Assembly (NCBI RefSeq): GCF_000208925.1
Contig: NW_001914913.1
Span: 3,377-67,376 of the forward strand
Source: Entamoeba histolytica HM-1:IMSS
Lineage: Eukaryota > Evosea > Mastigamoebida > Endamoebidae
DNA length: 64,000 bases
Reading direction: 5' to 3'
Of this stretch, positions 1-10,737 are shown piece after piece. The notes beneath the pieces were generated by a model. The model did not search any database. It saw only the letters and a list, made by a program, of their open reading frames with translations, and was not told the DNA's origin. Every line of letters starts with the position of its first letter. Within the stretch, counting starts at the first letter, position 1. Made by a program: the position numbers and the translations under genes.

Positions 1-2362
1 ACCATTTGTGCAAGTTCCATATATCTTTGGTCTGCCTTATAGAAATTATATTTTGGCCACATTGCAAGCTTTCTTGGTTTTTGTCCATTATATCTAATGA
101 CATGTGGTAATAATACTGCTACACATCTACCATGTGGAAGATGGAATGCTGCTCCAACTTTATGTGCCATGGAATGGTCCATACCAAGGAATGCTGATGC
201 AAATGCCATACCTGCAATTGTTGCAGCATTGTGCATCTTTTCTCTTGCTTCTAAATCTCCATTATATGATTTAAGAAGATTTTCAAAGACTAATTTAACT
301 GCTTCTCTAGCAAGTCCATCAGTATATTCATTAGCCATAACTGAAACATATGCTTCTGTTGCATGAACCAATACATCAAGTCCAGTATCAGCAATAGCTC
401 TCTTTGGAAGTGACATAGTAAACATTGGATCAACAATAGCAACTGATGGTGTAAGTGAATAATCAGCAAGTGGATATTTCTTACCTGTTTCATGATCTGA
501 AATAACTGCAAATGGTGTAACTTCTGATCCAGTTCCTGATGTTGTTGGAATACAAATTAATCTAGCTTTCTTACCCATTGTTGGGAATTTAAATGCTCTC
601 TTTCTAAGATCAATGAATTTTTGTTTCATTGCAAAGAAATCGGCTTCTGGATGTTCATAAAGTAACCACATAATCTTAGCTGCATCCATAGCTGATCCTC
701 CTCCAATAGCAATAATATTATCTGGTCCAAATGTATTCATAACAGCAAGTCCTTTTTGAACGGTTTGAATAGATGGATCTGGTTCTACATCAATGAAAAT
801 TTCAATTTCTACTTCATTACTTCTTCTTTTCAATACATCCATAACTCTATCTACATATCCTAATTTATACATCATTCTATCTGAAACAATGAATATTTTA
901 CTAAGTTCCTTAAGTTCAGCAAGATATCTAATAGAATGTGGTTCAAAGAAAATCTTTGGTGGAACTCTGAACCATTGAAGGTTGTTTCTTCTATCTGCAA
1001 GTCTTTTAATATTTAATAAATTATGATATGTAACATTAGCTGATACCGAATTTCCTCCATATGATCCACATCCAAGTGTAAATGATGGCCAAATATAGTT
1101 ATAAATTGATCCAATTCCTCCTTGTGATGATGGTGTATTATGTAAAATTCTGCATGCTTTCATTGTAAGTGCATACTTTTCAACTACTGCTTTATCATTC
1201 GAATGAATAGCTGCTGAATGTCCTCTACCATTAAATTCAACCATAGCTTCAGCTTTATCAATACCATCTTGTGTATTTTCTGCTTTAAGAATAGCAAGAA
1301 CTGGTGATAATTTTTCTCTTGTTAATGGTTCATTTGGTCCAACTTCTTTACAAACTGCACAAATAATATTACAATCTTCTGGAACTTTAATTCCAACTTG
1401 TTCAGCAAACCATTGTGGTGACATACCTGGACATTTTGGATTAAGTCTTGCATTATTAACATCTGCTGAATATGCATTAACTCAAACATAAACTTTTCTA
1501 ATTTAGCTTTTTCTTCTTCATTAATGAAATATGCTCCAAGTGTTTTCATTTCTTCAACTACTTGATCATAAATTTCTTTATCAATAATTGCTGCTTGTTC
1601 TGATGCACAAATCATACCATTATCAAATGATTTTGACATAACTACATCATTTGCTGCTTGTTTAATATTACATGTTTTTTCAATATATGTTGGTACATTT
1701 CCTGCTCCTACTCCAAGTGCTGGTTTTCCTGATGAATATGCTGCTTTAACCATAGCATTTCCTCCTGTAGCAAGAATAGTAGCAACTCCTGGATGATTCA
1801 TTAATTTATTTGATGCTTCAATTCCTCCAAATTCAATCCATTGAATACAATTTTCTGGTGCTCCTGCTGCAATAGCTGCATCTCTAACAATTTTAGCTGC
1901 CATAATAGAACATTTAAGTGCTGATGGATGGAATGAAAATACAATTGGATTTCTAGTTTTAATTGAAATAAGTGACTTGAAAATAGCTGTTGATGTTGGA
2001 TTAGTAACTGGTGTAACTCCACAAACAACTCCAACTGGTTCTGCAATTTCTGTAATTCCATAAAGTGGATCTACATTAATAATACCAACTGTTTTAGCAT
2101 GTCTCATTTCATGTGTAACATGTTCACATGCAAATATATTTTTAGTAGCTTTATCTTCAAAAATACCTCTTCCTGTTTCTTCAACTGCAGCTACTGCAAG
2201 TGCACAATGTTGATCAAGTGCTGCAACTGATGCTTTCTTTACAATATAATCTATTTTTTCTTGTGTATATTCTGGTTTAAGATATTCTTTAAGTGCAACT
2301 TGTGCTTTAGCAACAAGTTGATTAATATGTTCATCTACAGTCATAGTTTGTTGTGTTGACAT
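1..2362 (-). pseudogene. ADH2: Bifunctional aldehyde/alcohol dehydrogenase ADH2 (ADHE type), frameshifted and cut by the window edge
   Basis: ADHE enzymes turn acetyl-CoA into acetaldehyde and then ethanol with NADH, the terminal fermentation step in Entamoeba cytosol. The N-terminal aldehyde dehydrogenase domain is read from the ATG at 2362, with the catalytic Cys at residue 252 in FDNGMICASEQ. The C-terminal iron-dependent alcohol dehydrogenase domain is read in the other frame, with the iron-binding block DHSMAHK...HLPHG at about 129-182. The two halves are in different frames. Near residue 293 (about 1481-1485) the expected two Gs after FMF are one G, so the first frame runs into unrelated sequence and stops at 1322. 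From about 1480 down to position 1 the second frame is open, with no further net shift between 1475 and 182. The last part of the ADH domain lies beyond position 1. This is a real broken paralogue (the family is multicopy) or a one-base sequence error; the otherwise intact reading favours recent loss or error. Confidence 0.9.
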
Positions 2363-2402
2363 GTTACTTATTTGATTTGAATGAATAATTTAGTTTTAAG
2401 GC

Positions 2403-2416
2403 AGGTTTAAATATCT
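2403..2416 (-). promoter_or_regulatory. TATA-like element upstream of ADH2
   Basis: On the minus strand this reads GATATTTAAACCTG, about 40-55 nt before the ATG. It resembles the Entamoeba TATA-like core element GTATTTAAA. Position and match support it; function is inferred. Confidence 0.5.
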
Positions 2417-3447
2417 GATCCAAAAAACGGGTTAGGTTAAGAATAAGTTTGTAAAGCATTTTTTGAAAAAAGATTCGCTAAATATACCTTTTTTTTATTT
2501 CAAAAAAGGTAAATTTCATCAAATTAGAAGAATTGAGCGAGTTTCAATTAGAGTATTACGTGGCAGGGTTTTATTTTTGTTCAGTCTAAAATTGAAATTC
2601 TAATACTAAAAGTTCAATCACTCAATTTGTTCCTTTTTGTTGAGATTTTTTCATAGAAGAAATAAAAAAAAAATACGATAAAACAACTTTCCTGTCGCAT
2701 TGAGGTGTTATAACTTGTTTGAGCAACTTTAATAGTAATAACTTAGCTCACTATTATTCTTATTTCTTTAAAGTACCCACAAATAAAAATAATTGGAATA
2801 GAACATTTATCAAATAGTATTTTGATGGTTCTTATTGAAAAGTTGATATTTTTAAGAAAAAGTTTATCAATAAATAGAATAACCATTACCCATAAAATTA
2901 TTAATGAATTATTTGTTGTTTGTTAGAAATATAACTTGTTTTTCTCGGTTTAAACAAGGAGATACGGTGTTATGTATTGAGATGTAAATATTATTAATGA
3001 AATTTTTTTGATTCAAATCAATTTTGAATGGAATGAAAAATTAGATTTGTATGTAAATAAATTCACTTCAACTGTTATTATGAAAAAGTTGCAAAAGGAT
3101 TTAAATTATAACAACCAAATGAATTTGTTTTAAACATTTGTTATTACCTTTAATTTCAGAAATTGTTAAAATGATTATAATTAATAAAGAAAAGATTTTA
3201 ATTTAATAATTATTTTCTTTAATATAATAGAGAAAAATGTAAAAGAGTTTAAACAATAAAATGAAATAAAAACTTTTGGTTCAATTCAAAACCAATTGAA
3301 ATTAACCTAAATTCAATTGTTTTTTTTTAATAGATAATTTAATGTAAAAATTAGTGGAAATAAGAAAAAGATAAAGTAGTAAAAAAAAAAAAAAAAAATA
3401 AAAATAAAAGAAATCAAAATGAAAACTTAAAAAATAATAAGACAAAT
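2417..3447. other. AT-rich intergenic region between ADH2 and the GRAM/VASt gene
   Basis: About 1.0 kb separating two divergent genes. It holds many A and T runs, including a long A tract near 3381-3400, and no convincing reading frame. It must contain the upstream control regions of both genes, but apart from the ADH2 TATA-like box I see no recognisable element. Confidence 0.5.
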
Positions 3448-5262
3448 ATGCAATCACTTGATCCTCTATTCACTCCATCTATTTTAATTGAAAAAGTTAA
3501 AATGACAGAATATATTCATAGATTTGGACTTCCTTATAATGAAAGTTTAATTTGTGCATTTAAATGTAGTTGTAAACAATCAATATCAAAATTAGGGAAA
3601 TTATATGTATTTAATAGATATATTTGTTTTTGGCCTCAACTTCTAAAATTTAATGCTGATGTTTGGAAGTTTGAAGATATTTCAGGTATTAAAGCAAAAG
3701 GTAAATCACTTAGAATTTTATTTGTTAAATCAAATAATTCAAACATTAAAATTAGTGGAATAGAAAATTCAGAAAAATTTATTCAAATTGTTACTCAACA
3801 CTGGAATAATTATTGTACTTTAACAAATAGAGTGTTAATGACTTCAGAATCTGAAGTAGAAAAATCAGAAGATTCATCAGATATTTCTAATGATTCAATT
3901 ATTAATGGAACACCTTCAGAAATTGCACAAAGTAGTGTTTCTTCATCTCCTACTCCATTTATTAATTCAAATGTTAATACTCTTATATCACAAAGTTTAC
4001 CACCATCTGTACCAAAAAAAGTTTCGTATGAAGGATTTTTAACTGCTACTGAATTCCAACCAGGAGGAGAAACTGATTTAGATTGTTCTGTTAAAGAATT
4101 TTATGAAAAATTTGTTAGAAATGAAGCTAAAGAAAAGTTTAAAGAAATACTTGCAGAAAAAGAGTTAACAAATATCAATGTTTCTGATTGGGAAGTAAGT
4201 GAACAATTTGGATTTGTTAGAAGTCAAGACTTTATTGTTCCATTAAAAGGAATACCTATTGGACCATCTTCTGCACATGCCATTGTTAATGAAATATATT
4301 ATTTTGAAGGAGATAATTTAATTATATGTTCTACTAATCAAACACCTGATGTTCCTTATGGAGATTCATTTAAACTTGAATTTAAAACTACTATTTCACC
4401 AAAAGGAGAAAAACAATGTCATTTTGTAGAAGACTTTGCAGTAGTTTTCTTAAAAAAAGTTATGTTAAAAGGAACTATTGAAAGTCAAGGTGTTAATAAT
4501 GCAAAGAAAGATATTGATGTAATGATTAAGAAGTATATAGAAAAAATTTCAGGTAAACCTGCTTCAAGTGGTGAAATTGAATTTATTGATGATGAAGTAC
4601 CAGAACCTAAATTCTTCAAACAACCAAAGATGAAAACTATTATTGAAACAACTATTCCTATAACTCCTCTTCAATTTTTCAATACATTTGTAGAAAATAA
4701 AACACGTTCAAAACAAATTAAATTAAGAGAAGAATTAGGGCAAACAAATATAGAAATGACTGATTGGAAAAGTATTCAAAATGGGTTTACTAGAAATATT
4801 AATACAATTGAACCAGTTGATACTCCTAATGGAAAAGTAACAACAAGAGCTCAAATTCAACAATTTTATCAATTAAAAAAATCAGCATTAATTATTGGAT
4901 CTATTAGAAATTATCTTGATTCTCAAGATTATTATTCAACTGAAACTAGACTTCTTTTAAATTTATCTAAAAATAATGAATCTATTTTAACTATTCAAGC
5001 TAATATTCTTTTAAAAAAGAAAGGTGATGAAAAAGAAAAAGATTTAATGTTAAAATATGAAAAAGAATGTAGACATCTTATTCAATCATATGTTGATAAA
5101 TTTGAATATGAACAAAGAATTAAAGATACTAATAGGGGTATTGTTAGTAAAGTTAGTGATTGTGTTGTTGGACTTACTTTTAAAGAAAAAATGATGGCTA
5201 CTCAAAACATTTTATTATTTCTCATATTCCTCGTTCTTTTTGGTATTTTCATTAAGGGGTAA
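3448..5262 (+). CDS. GRAM and double VASt domain protein, membrane-anchored (Lam/GRAMD1-like sterol transfer)
   Basis: The 604-residue protein starts with a GRAM domain (about 25-120; FRYICFWP-like core, read as FNRYICFWPQ). A Ser-rich linker follows, then two VASt (StAR-like) domains at about 195-365 and 390-555. A single hydrophobic tail at about 585-602 (ILLFLIFLVLFGIFI) ends just before the C-terminus. This order matches the Lam/Ysp/GRAMD1 family, which sits in the endoplasmic reticulum at membrane contact sites and moves sterols between bilayers. Two StAR-like domains in one protein occur in yeast Lam2 and Lam4. Sterol transport is inferred from family; Entamoeba takes up host sterols, so such a protein would be expected. 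No intron is needed. Confidence 0.8.
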   Translation: MQSLDPLFTPSILIEKVKMTEYIHRFGLPYNESLICAFKCSCKQSISKLGKLYVFNRYICFWPQLLKFNADVWKFEDISGIKAKGKSLRILFVKSNNSNIKISGIENSEKFIQIVTQHWNNYCTLTNRVLMTSESEVEKSEDSSDISNDSIINGTPSEIAQSSVSSSPTPFINSNVNTLISQSLPPSVPKKVSYEGFLTATEFQPGGETDLDCSVKEFYEKFVRNEAKEKFKEILAEKELTNINVSDWEVSEQFGFVRSQDFIVPLKGIPIGPSSAHAIVNEIYYFEGDNLIICSTNQTPDVPYGDSFKLEFKTTISPKGEKQCHFVEDFAVVFLKKVMLKGTIESQGVNNAKKDIDVMIKKYIEKISGKPASSGEIEFIDDEVPEPKFFKQPKMKTIIETTIPITPLQFFNTFVENKTRSKQIKLREELGQTNIEMTDWKSIQNGFTRNINTIEPVDTPNGKVTTRAQIQQFYQLKKSALIIGSIRNYLDSQDYYSTETRLLLNLSKNNESILTIQANILLKKKGDEKEKDLMLKYEKECRHLIQSYVDKFEYEQRIKDTNRGIVSKVSDCVVGLTFKEKMMATQNILLFLIFLVLFGIFIKG

Positions 5263-5349
5263 TTCTTTAAAAGATTAAAATTAAACTACTTAAATTCTTT
5301 TTTTTAAATTGATGTTTATTTTGTTTTTATATTAATGAAATTAATTATA

Positions 5350-5851
5350 TTATTCTAATGCATCAAATATTGGTTGACATTGAATTTGAATTTGATCATC
5401 AAATACATAACACAACTCATTAATGTTTGAATCAATTACAACACACTATAATATAAATAATAGTATATCATTTATTAAATGAATAATAACAAACAATACT
5501 TTGTTTTTTATTAAAAATAATTGAAATCATTGAATCTCTTCCTTGAAGATGCATTGTTTTTAATGTATCAGTTTCTTCATATGTTTTTCCAACATTAACA
5601 GTTGCAACAATTAATTGAGATAAAGAATCTAATACTTCTTCAAAAGAAACACTTTCACGTGATGATGAATTTCTCTTCTTTTCTCTCTTTTTTTTAGGTT
5701 GTAAAAAAGATCCAATATAACTGACAGATTTTGAATCAACAGAAACAACATAAATTGATGTTGAATTTGGGAGAACACTTTGAATAGAATTTAATGTAGT
5801 TATGAGTAATTTTGATGGTAATTTCCTTTGATCTTTTTTACATCCTTCCAT
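5350..5851 (-). CDS. Roadblock/LC7-like small protein (two exons)
   Basis: Read across an intron at 5446-5494 (49 nt, GTTTGTT...TAG, phase 0), the gene gives 150 residues. Exon 1 is 5495-5851 and exon 2 is 5350-5445. Without splicing the frame ends at 5468 inside the intron. The pattern is an N-terminal helix, two strands, a Lys/Arg/Ser-rich insert (about 53-72), a long helix, then strands GRDSMISIIFNK and VVIDSN and a final helix. This is reminiscent of roadblock/LC7 proteins such as LAMTOR subunits, which scaffold Ragulator on lysosomes. The resemblance is by pattern only; no signature motif fixes the family. Confidence 0.6.
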
Positions 5852-6000
5852 GTCTTACTTAAAGAATCAAATCTTATTAGTTTTCAGTTTTTCTTGTAAA
5901 TTAACATTTTACTATTTTTATTATTATTAATTTATTTAATTGTTTTGAAAAATAATAATAAAACTTAAAACACTAAATTAATCAAGTTCTTCTTATTTAA

Positions 6001-6737
6001 ATGGGGTGTAGTTCTTGTTTAACATTTTGTGTTTCGGGTGTTGGAATTGTTTGTTATTTTATTAAATATTCTGAACACTCTCATAAATTAGATTCTCTCT
6101 ATTCTTGCTATTATATTTGGTTTATTGCAAGTTATATCAACATCTAAAATGAATGACTTTGATATACAAGATGCTCAAATTGATATAATTACTTCATATG
6201 TTTCAATAGCATTTTCTGGTGTTATTCTTATTGTTTTTATAATTGTAACATGTATTTCATGTTTTAATAACCGTGTTGTAAAAATGATAATTGCAGTTTT
6301 AGTTGTTATAGTTGGTGTATTGTGTGTTGGTGGAATCATTTGTTTTGGAGGTGTTGGATATAAAAATATGTATAAAAGTTCATTTGAAGAGTTATGGAAT
6401 AAAGTTCAAAACATTATTATGTCATATGCATTTGAACAATATGTTTGCTTAGTTTTATTTATTCATTTTAATAAAATTAAGAGAAATAATATGATAGTAT
6501 TCTTGTTGTGGATATAACAAAGTTACTAAAGTATGTGGTTGTTATTTAAATGAAAATTATACAACAGATGAATGTAATACAAGTTGTTATGATAGAATTA
6601 TAAAACCACTTGGAATATTCTTTTTCCTTTCATCAGGAGTTTATCTTTTTATTACAATCACTGCAGTAATTCTTACAATTTTATTATTTATATCAGTCTT
6701 CTGTCATCGGGCTAAAGGATATTACAATCAACTTTAA
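6001..6737 (+). CDS. Tetraspanin (three exons)
   Basis: Two introns must be removed: 6049-6091 (43 nt, GTTTGTT...TTAG) and 6443-6497 (55 nt, GTTTGCT...ATAG), both phase 0. The product is 212 residues with four membrane segments: one spanning the first splice, two around 45-100, and one in the last 50 residues. The large loop between segments 3 and 4 begins right after the second splice with the tetraspanin signature CCG (YSCCGY), followed by further cysteines in VCGCY and DECNTSC. Tetraspanins organise membrane microdomains; Entamoeba has an expanded family. Unspliced, the gene appears only as a 130-residue fragment, so automatic calls may have the ends wrong. Confidence 0.88.
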
Positions 6738-6789
6738 TTATTAGTACGCTTTTTTTTTTTTAGTTTTTAAGTTTGTTAAATAAATTCAA

Positions 6790-8653
6790 TTAATGAATAA
6801 TAACTTTTGTTTCACGTAAATAATATTTATTCCATACAACATACTCGTGTACATTAAAATTTAAATCAATTGGCTCTAATTTATTAGAATCAAAAGATGT
6901 TGGATAATGTTTTAATTCTTGAGTAAAGAACTCTAAATAATTGTCACAACTTAAAGCACTTCTTTCCTTTTCACAATTTCTAACAAATGTTATTGTTGTT
7001 GGACATGTTGCTTCTTCTGCTATTTTTACTAATAAGTCTTCTTTAAATTGAAATGCCTGTGGTGAGTGTCTTAAAAAAAGAGCAGTAACTTCAATGAATT
7101 GAAGAAAAATAGGAGAATTTTCATTTGTTTTGTTATGAAGCCTTTTTTGGAATTGGTGACCAGAAGATATCCATTCTTGATATATCAAATCACAAAACCC
7201 TTTTGTTGTTCTATATCCCTTACTGAGTATTAATCTACATAAAGATGATATTTGGGCTGTTCGATCCCATCCATCACTACAATGAACTAAGATTGTTTCT
7301 CCTTTTTGGACAAGAGAAACAACATCAATTATAGCACTTACTAATCCAAACAAAAGGTCTAACCATTCTGATGTATCTCGATAATATGAAAGAGGTGTGA
7401 GTGTATCACGAATAAAGAGAGCATTTCTCATTTTAATAAAACAATCAACAACAGTATGAATATTTGGAATATTTAAAAACTTAAGTTGAGTCTTTTTATA
7501 AGCATTTGTATTTTCATACCCTCCTCCGTTTACTCTATTTGCATATGCATTTGTTACTGGTCTACAATCAAAAATATATAAAATAGCATCATCATTTTTA
7601 CCAATAGTTCTAATTTCTGATAAAAATTCTTGATCTTCTTTTGAAACACTGTCTTTTATTACTCCAATAAAATATGAAGAATTAGCTACTAGTGGTTGAG
7701 AACATCGATATATAGCTCCATGAGTAACTTGATTAAAATAAGTACAAATTGGTATCTATAGGAATTATTTATTATTGAATCAATTAATAATTCAAAATCA
7801 TCTAAAAACAAACTCTTTTTTTGGATCTAAATTCAGCACATTTCTTAATAATATCATCTGTAATTTTAACTGGGACAATTAAATTTTTTGGATAAGTATC
7901 ACATAAATCATAATTATCATTTTGATATACTTTGAAATATTTAGAGTTTGGATTATAATATAATTCTTGATCATATCCTATATGATTAATATTTGTTTTA
8001 TAAAAATTAAATAAATAAACAAAACTTTCTGTATTTTGGATGAAAGCTGTTGCTGATTCTTGTCCAAACCGAATACCAAACCGAATATCATTAATTTCTG
8101 TTGCAATAATATCACAAACTGACTTACTTGCTTGGAAACAAATGGTTTCATTATACAATGCAGAATAGAATGGATTTAATTCAATTGTAATATATCCACT
8201 TGAACTTGATAGTGAAAATAAAACTCCAAGAGGAATATCATAAACATTTTGTTTTGTTTCACAAGAATTTGAAACAAAGACAAATCTTTGAGAAGTAATG
8301 ATTACTTCTCCTTCTTTAACATCTTCCCATTGTTTGATAATTTCATCACGTTTTATTTGAAAGAATGTTTTATACCATGAATCATTATATAAATAAAATA
8401 ACGTCTCATTTTGAATTTTGATTTTGAACTTACGTTCAAAATAGTCTGTTTTTTTTAATAAATATTTTAACTCAAGCTCTTCATTTTGAGGAAGTGTATA
8501 TAAACTATTTTCAATACTTTTATTTCTAAAAGAGCAAGAAGAAAGATGTCTTCCATAAAGTCTTTGATAAATTTCTTCAGAAACTGAATTGATGATTTCT
8601 TCTTTTTCATTTGAAGAAGTAGTAGAAATTACCTTTGGTTTGTATAAAAACAT
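6790..8653 (-). CDS. Myotubularin-family phosphoinositide 3-phosphatase (two exons)
   Basis: Exon 1 (7814-8653) and exon 2 (6790-7755) join over a 58-nt intron at 7756-7813 (GTTTGTT...ATAG, phase 0), giving 601 residues. The splice falls inside the conserved stretch FRSKKR/IPICTYF, the myotubularin motif just ahead of the phosphatase core. The N-terminal half has the GRAM/PH-like domain. The active site HCSDGWDRT is complete (Cys about 439, Arg about 445), so the enzyme is predicted active on PI3P and PI(3,5)P2 on endosomes and phagosomes. The neighbour upstream on the same strand is an AVL9-like trafficking protein. Confidence 0.88.
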
Positions 8654-8728
8654 AAAGTAACATTTTAAGATTTTAAAAAGAAAAAAAAAAGAAAAAAGAG
8701 AAGATGAAATGAATGATGCTTAAATGAC

Positions 8729-9948
8729 TTACGATTGATTTGAATGTAAATATTTTTTATACAATGGAAATGCAGTTCCACTAATAGTATTTACCTTAAC
8801 TGTTGTTGATTTTTTATATGGATTAAAGTCAATAAATGTATTTAATATTTTTGCTGGATGATTAGCATTTATTTCAATTTTTGATGGCAATGATTTAAAG
8901 AATTCCGTTTTCTTAAATTCTTCTACAAATGAAGAACCATAATTCATAACGTCTGGTGAGTCAATCCATCTCCCTCTTGATTTAACAGCAACAGATATCA
9001 ACCCAATAATATATTGTAAGATTAAATCAATGGATAAATCATCTAAACTAATTAGTATTACTACTTTATTAAAAAAGAAAAACACTTTTTTTACAAACAA
9101 TTCATAGAATGAGATGCATTAAGTAGTTGTTGGGTAAAGGTTTTATCTGCTTTGGTTAGTCCAAGCAGTTTTTTATATTTACCATTTACAGTCACTCCTT
9201 TTTCTGTAACAACACAATCGATTTCAGCCATTTCTCTGAAAATTGGATGTGTCCCACCAAAAACTTCAACACTTTCTATTAACTCAAGTTCTGAAAGAGG
9301 ACAATGTAGTATTGATTGTTTTGTTTGTGTAACAAACCCAATTGATTTAAGTTTATCTGTTGCAGGAAATAAAGCACCTGGAATGAATGATAATAAGGCA
9401 AGAACCCATTCAGAGTTGATATCTGAACTTACTTTGTTATTTACACAAATTTTACATTTTAATAACAACATTTTAATCAAAAATAAGATATCTTTACCAC
9501 AAGTATTAATCAATGAACAAGGATCTGGTAATGTATAAATAGGATCATTCATTGAACAATTTAATGTTTTAAAAATTGTTTGAATTAATGAGTTATTAAT
9601 AAATGAATTTTGAATGAAATATAAATCAGCTAATGGTTTGAATCGTTGAAGAAATAAATGAAGATAAGGAGATGAAGTGATCATGCATAATGCTATTTGT
9701 TCATCTTCCCTTGGATTTTCTGGTCCTGGAAGGTATTGAGAGTAGTTATATTTATTAAACCATGCAATTCCATAGAGTGGTGGGTTAATTGAAAAACAAG
9801 GTACAGTAAAATAATTATATTTTCCTGGACAATCACCAAAACAGATATGAGGAATAGAATTATAATTATACCCACCTTCAGGAAATAAAGGATATGTAAT
9901 AATTATACCTCTTTTATCTGAACATAAAATAATATGATTAACCGTCAT
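8729..9948 (-). CDS. AVL9-like (DENN-related) trafficking protein (two exons)
   Basis: Exon 1 (9099-9948) has the start-proximal pattern of AVL9: a short strand, LYGIAWFNKY (matching the family's GI-C/W-Y motif), and a long helix-strand block ending LALLSFIPGALFP. Exon 2 supplies the C-terminal segment with WIDSPDVM. The intron starts at 9098 (GTTTGTA). Two in-frame acceptors are possible, ending at 9061 (38 nt) or 9043 (56 nt), giving 393 or 387 residues. AVL9 acts in late secretory traffic in yeast. The Entamoeba protein is much shorter than human AVL9, lacking the long central insert. Assignment rests on remembered family pattern. Confidence 0.65.
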
Positions 9949-10188
9949 TTATTATTATATCGTTAATTAGATCATTTCTTCAAAGAAAAATTTTAAAATA
10001 ATTTTAGTCTATTATTTGTAGTAATATTTTTCTTTAGATAATTTTGATTTTTTGAATTTTTATAAAACAAAAAAATTAAAAATGTTTTACAAAAAATAAT
10101 TTTTGTTGAAAGATTTTGTAATTTTTTTTAGTTTTTAGTTTTTTTATAGCAGATGGTTTGAATATCTCTATAAAAAAATTAGAGATGG

Positions 10189-10737
10189 TTATCCATTCTT
10201 TAATAACATAGATAGTGTGTTGTCGTTTTGTTTTAGAACAAAAGTTCTTTCGTTTCCGAATTTCTTTTCTATTTCTTTACACATTTCTTCTCCAATTCTT
10301 TCTATCGCAATTTTATCGTAAATTGTTCCATTAAATGTTATTGACTTAACAATATCCATTTTAACTGTATTGTATCTTCCTGGTGTTTGTGATGAATGAA
10401 TACAATACCCAAATTCAGAAAGTAAGTCATTAATAATATTGATAGATTCTCTGTAACCGTTCTTTTTCTTTCTGTGGAATGCTCTTTGTGTATTAATATT
10501 ATTTTTAATATCTTTTTCTTCTAAGCTATATACTCTTCTTTTAATTAGTGCTTGTAAGTCAATAACATTATCATCGCTAAAATACAATCTTTGTATTTGA
10601 AGAAAGGGAATAGTAAGTAATTTACGACAACTTCTTTTCTTTAAATTAATATCACAATGACGGTTTAGTAGTGCAATACAAAATGCTCTAACTTTAGACT
10701 GGTAGTTTCTGTTATCTATATAAGAGTGTTTGTTCAT
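10189..10737 (-). CDS. Hypothetical basic protein
   Basis: A 182-residue, Lys/Arg-rich protein with no membrane segment or signal peptide. It has a Cys pair in the first half (HCDINLKKRSC) and a predicted mixed helix/strand fold. I do not recognise the family. The frame is clean, the start at 10737 follows a TATA-like stretch (TATTTAAAT region at about 10740-10760), and codon use looks like that of neighbouring genes, so it is probably real. A DNA- or RNA-binding role would fit the charge but is only a guess. Confidence 0.55.
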   Translation of the reverse strand: MNKHSYIDNRNYQSKVRAFCIALLNRHCDINLKKRSCRKLLTIPFLQIQRLYFSDDNVIDLQALIKRRVYSLEEKDIKNNINTQRAFHRKKKNGYRESINIINDLLSEFGYCIHSSQTPGRYNTVKMDIVKSITFNGTIYDKIAIERIGEEMCKEIEKKFGNERTFVLKQNDNTLSMLLKNG

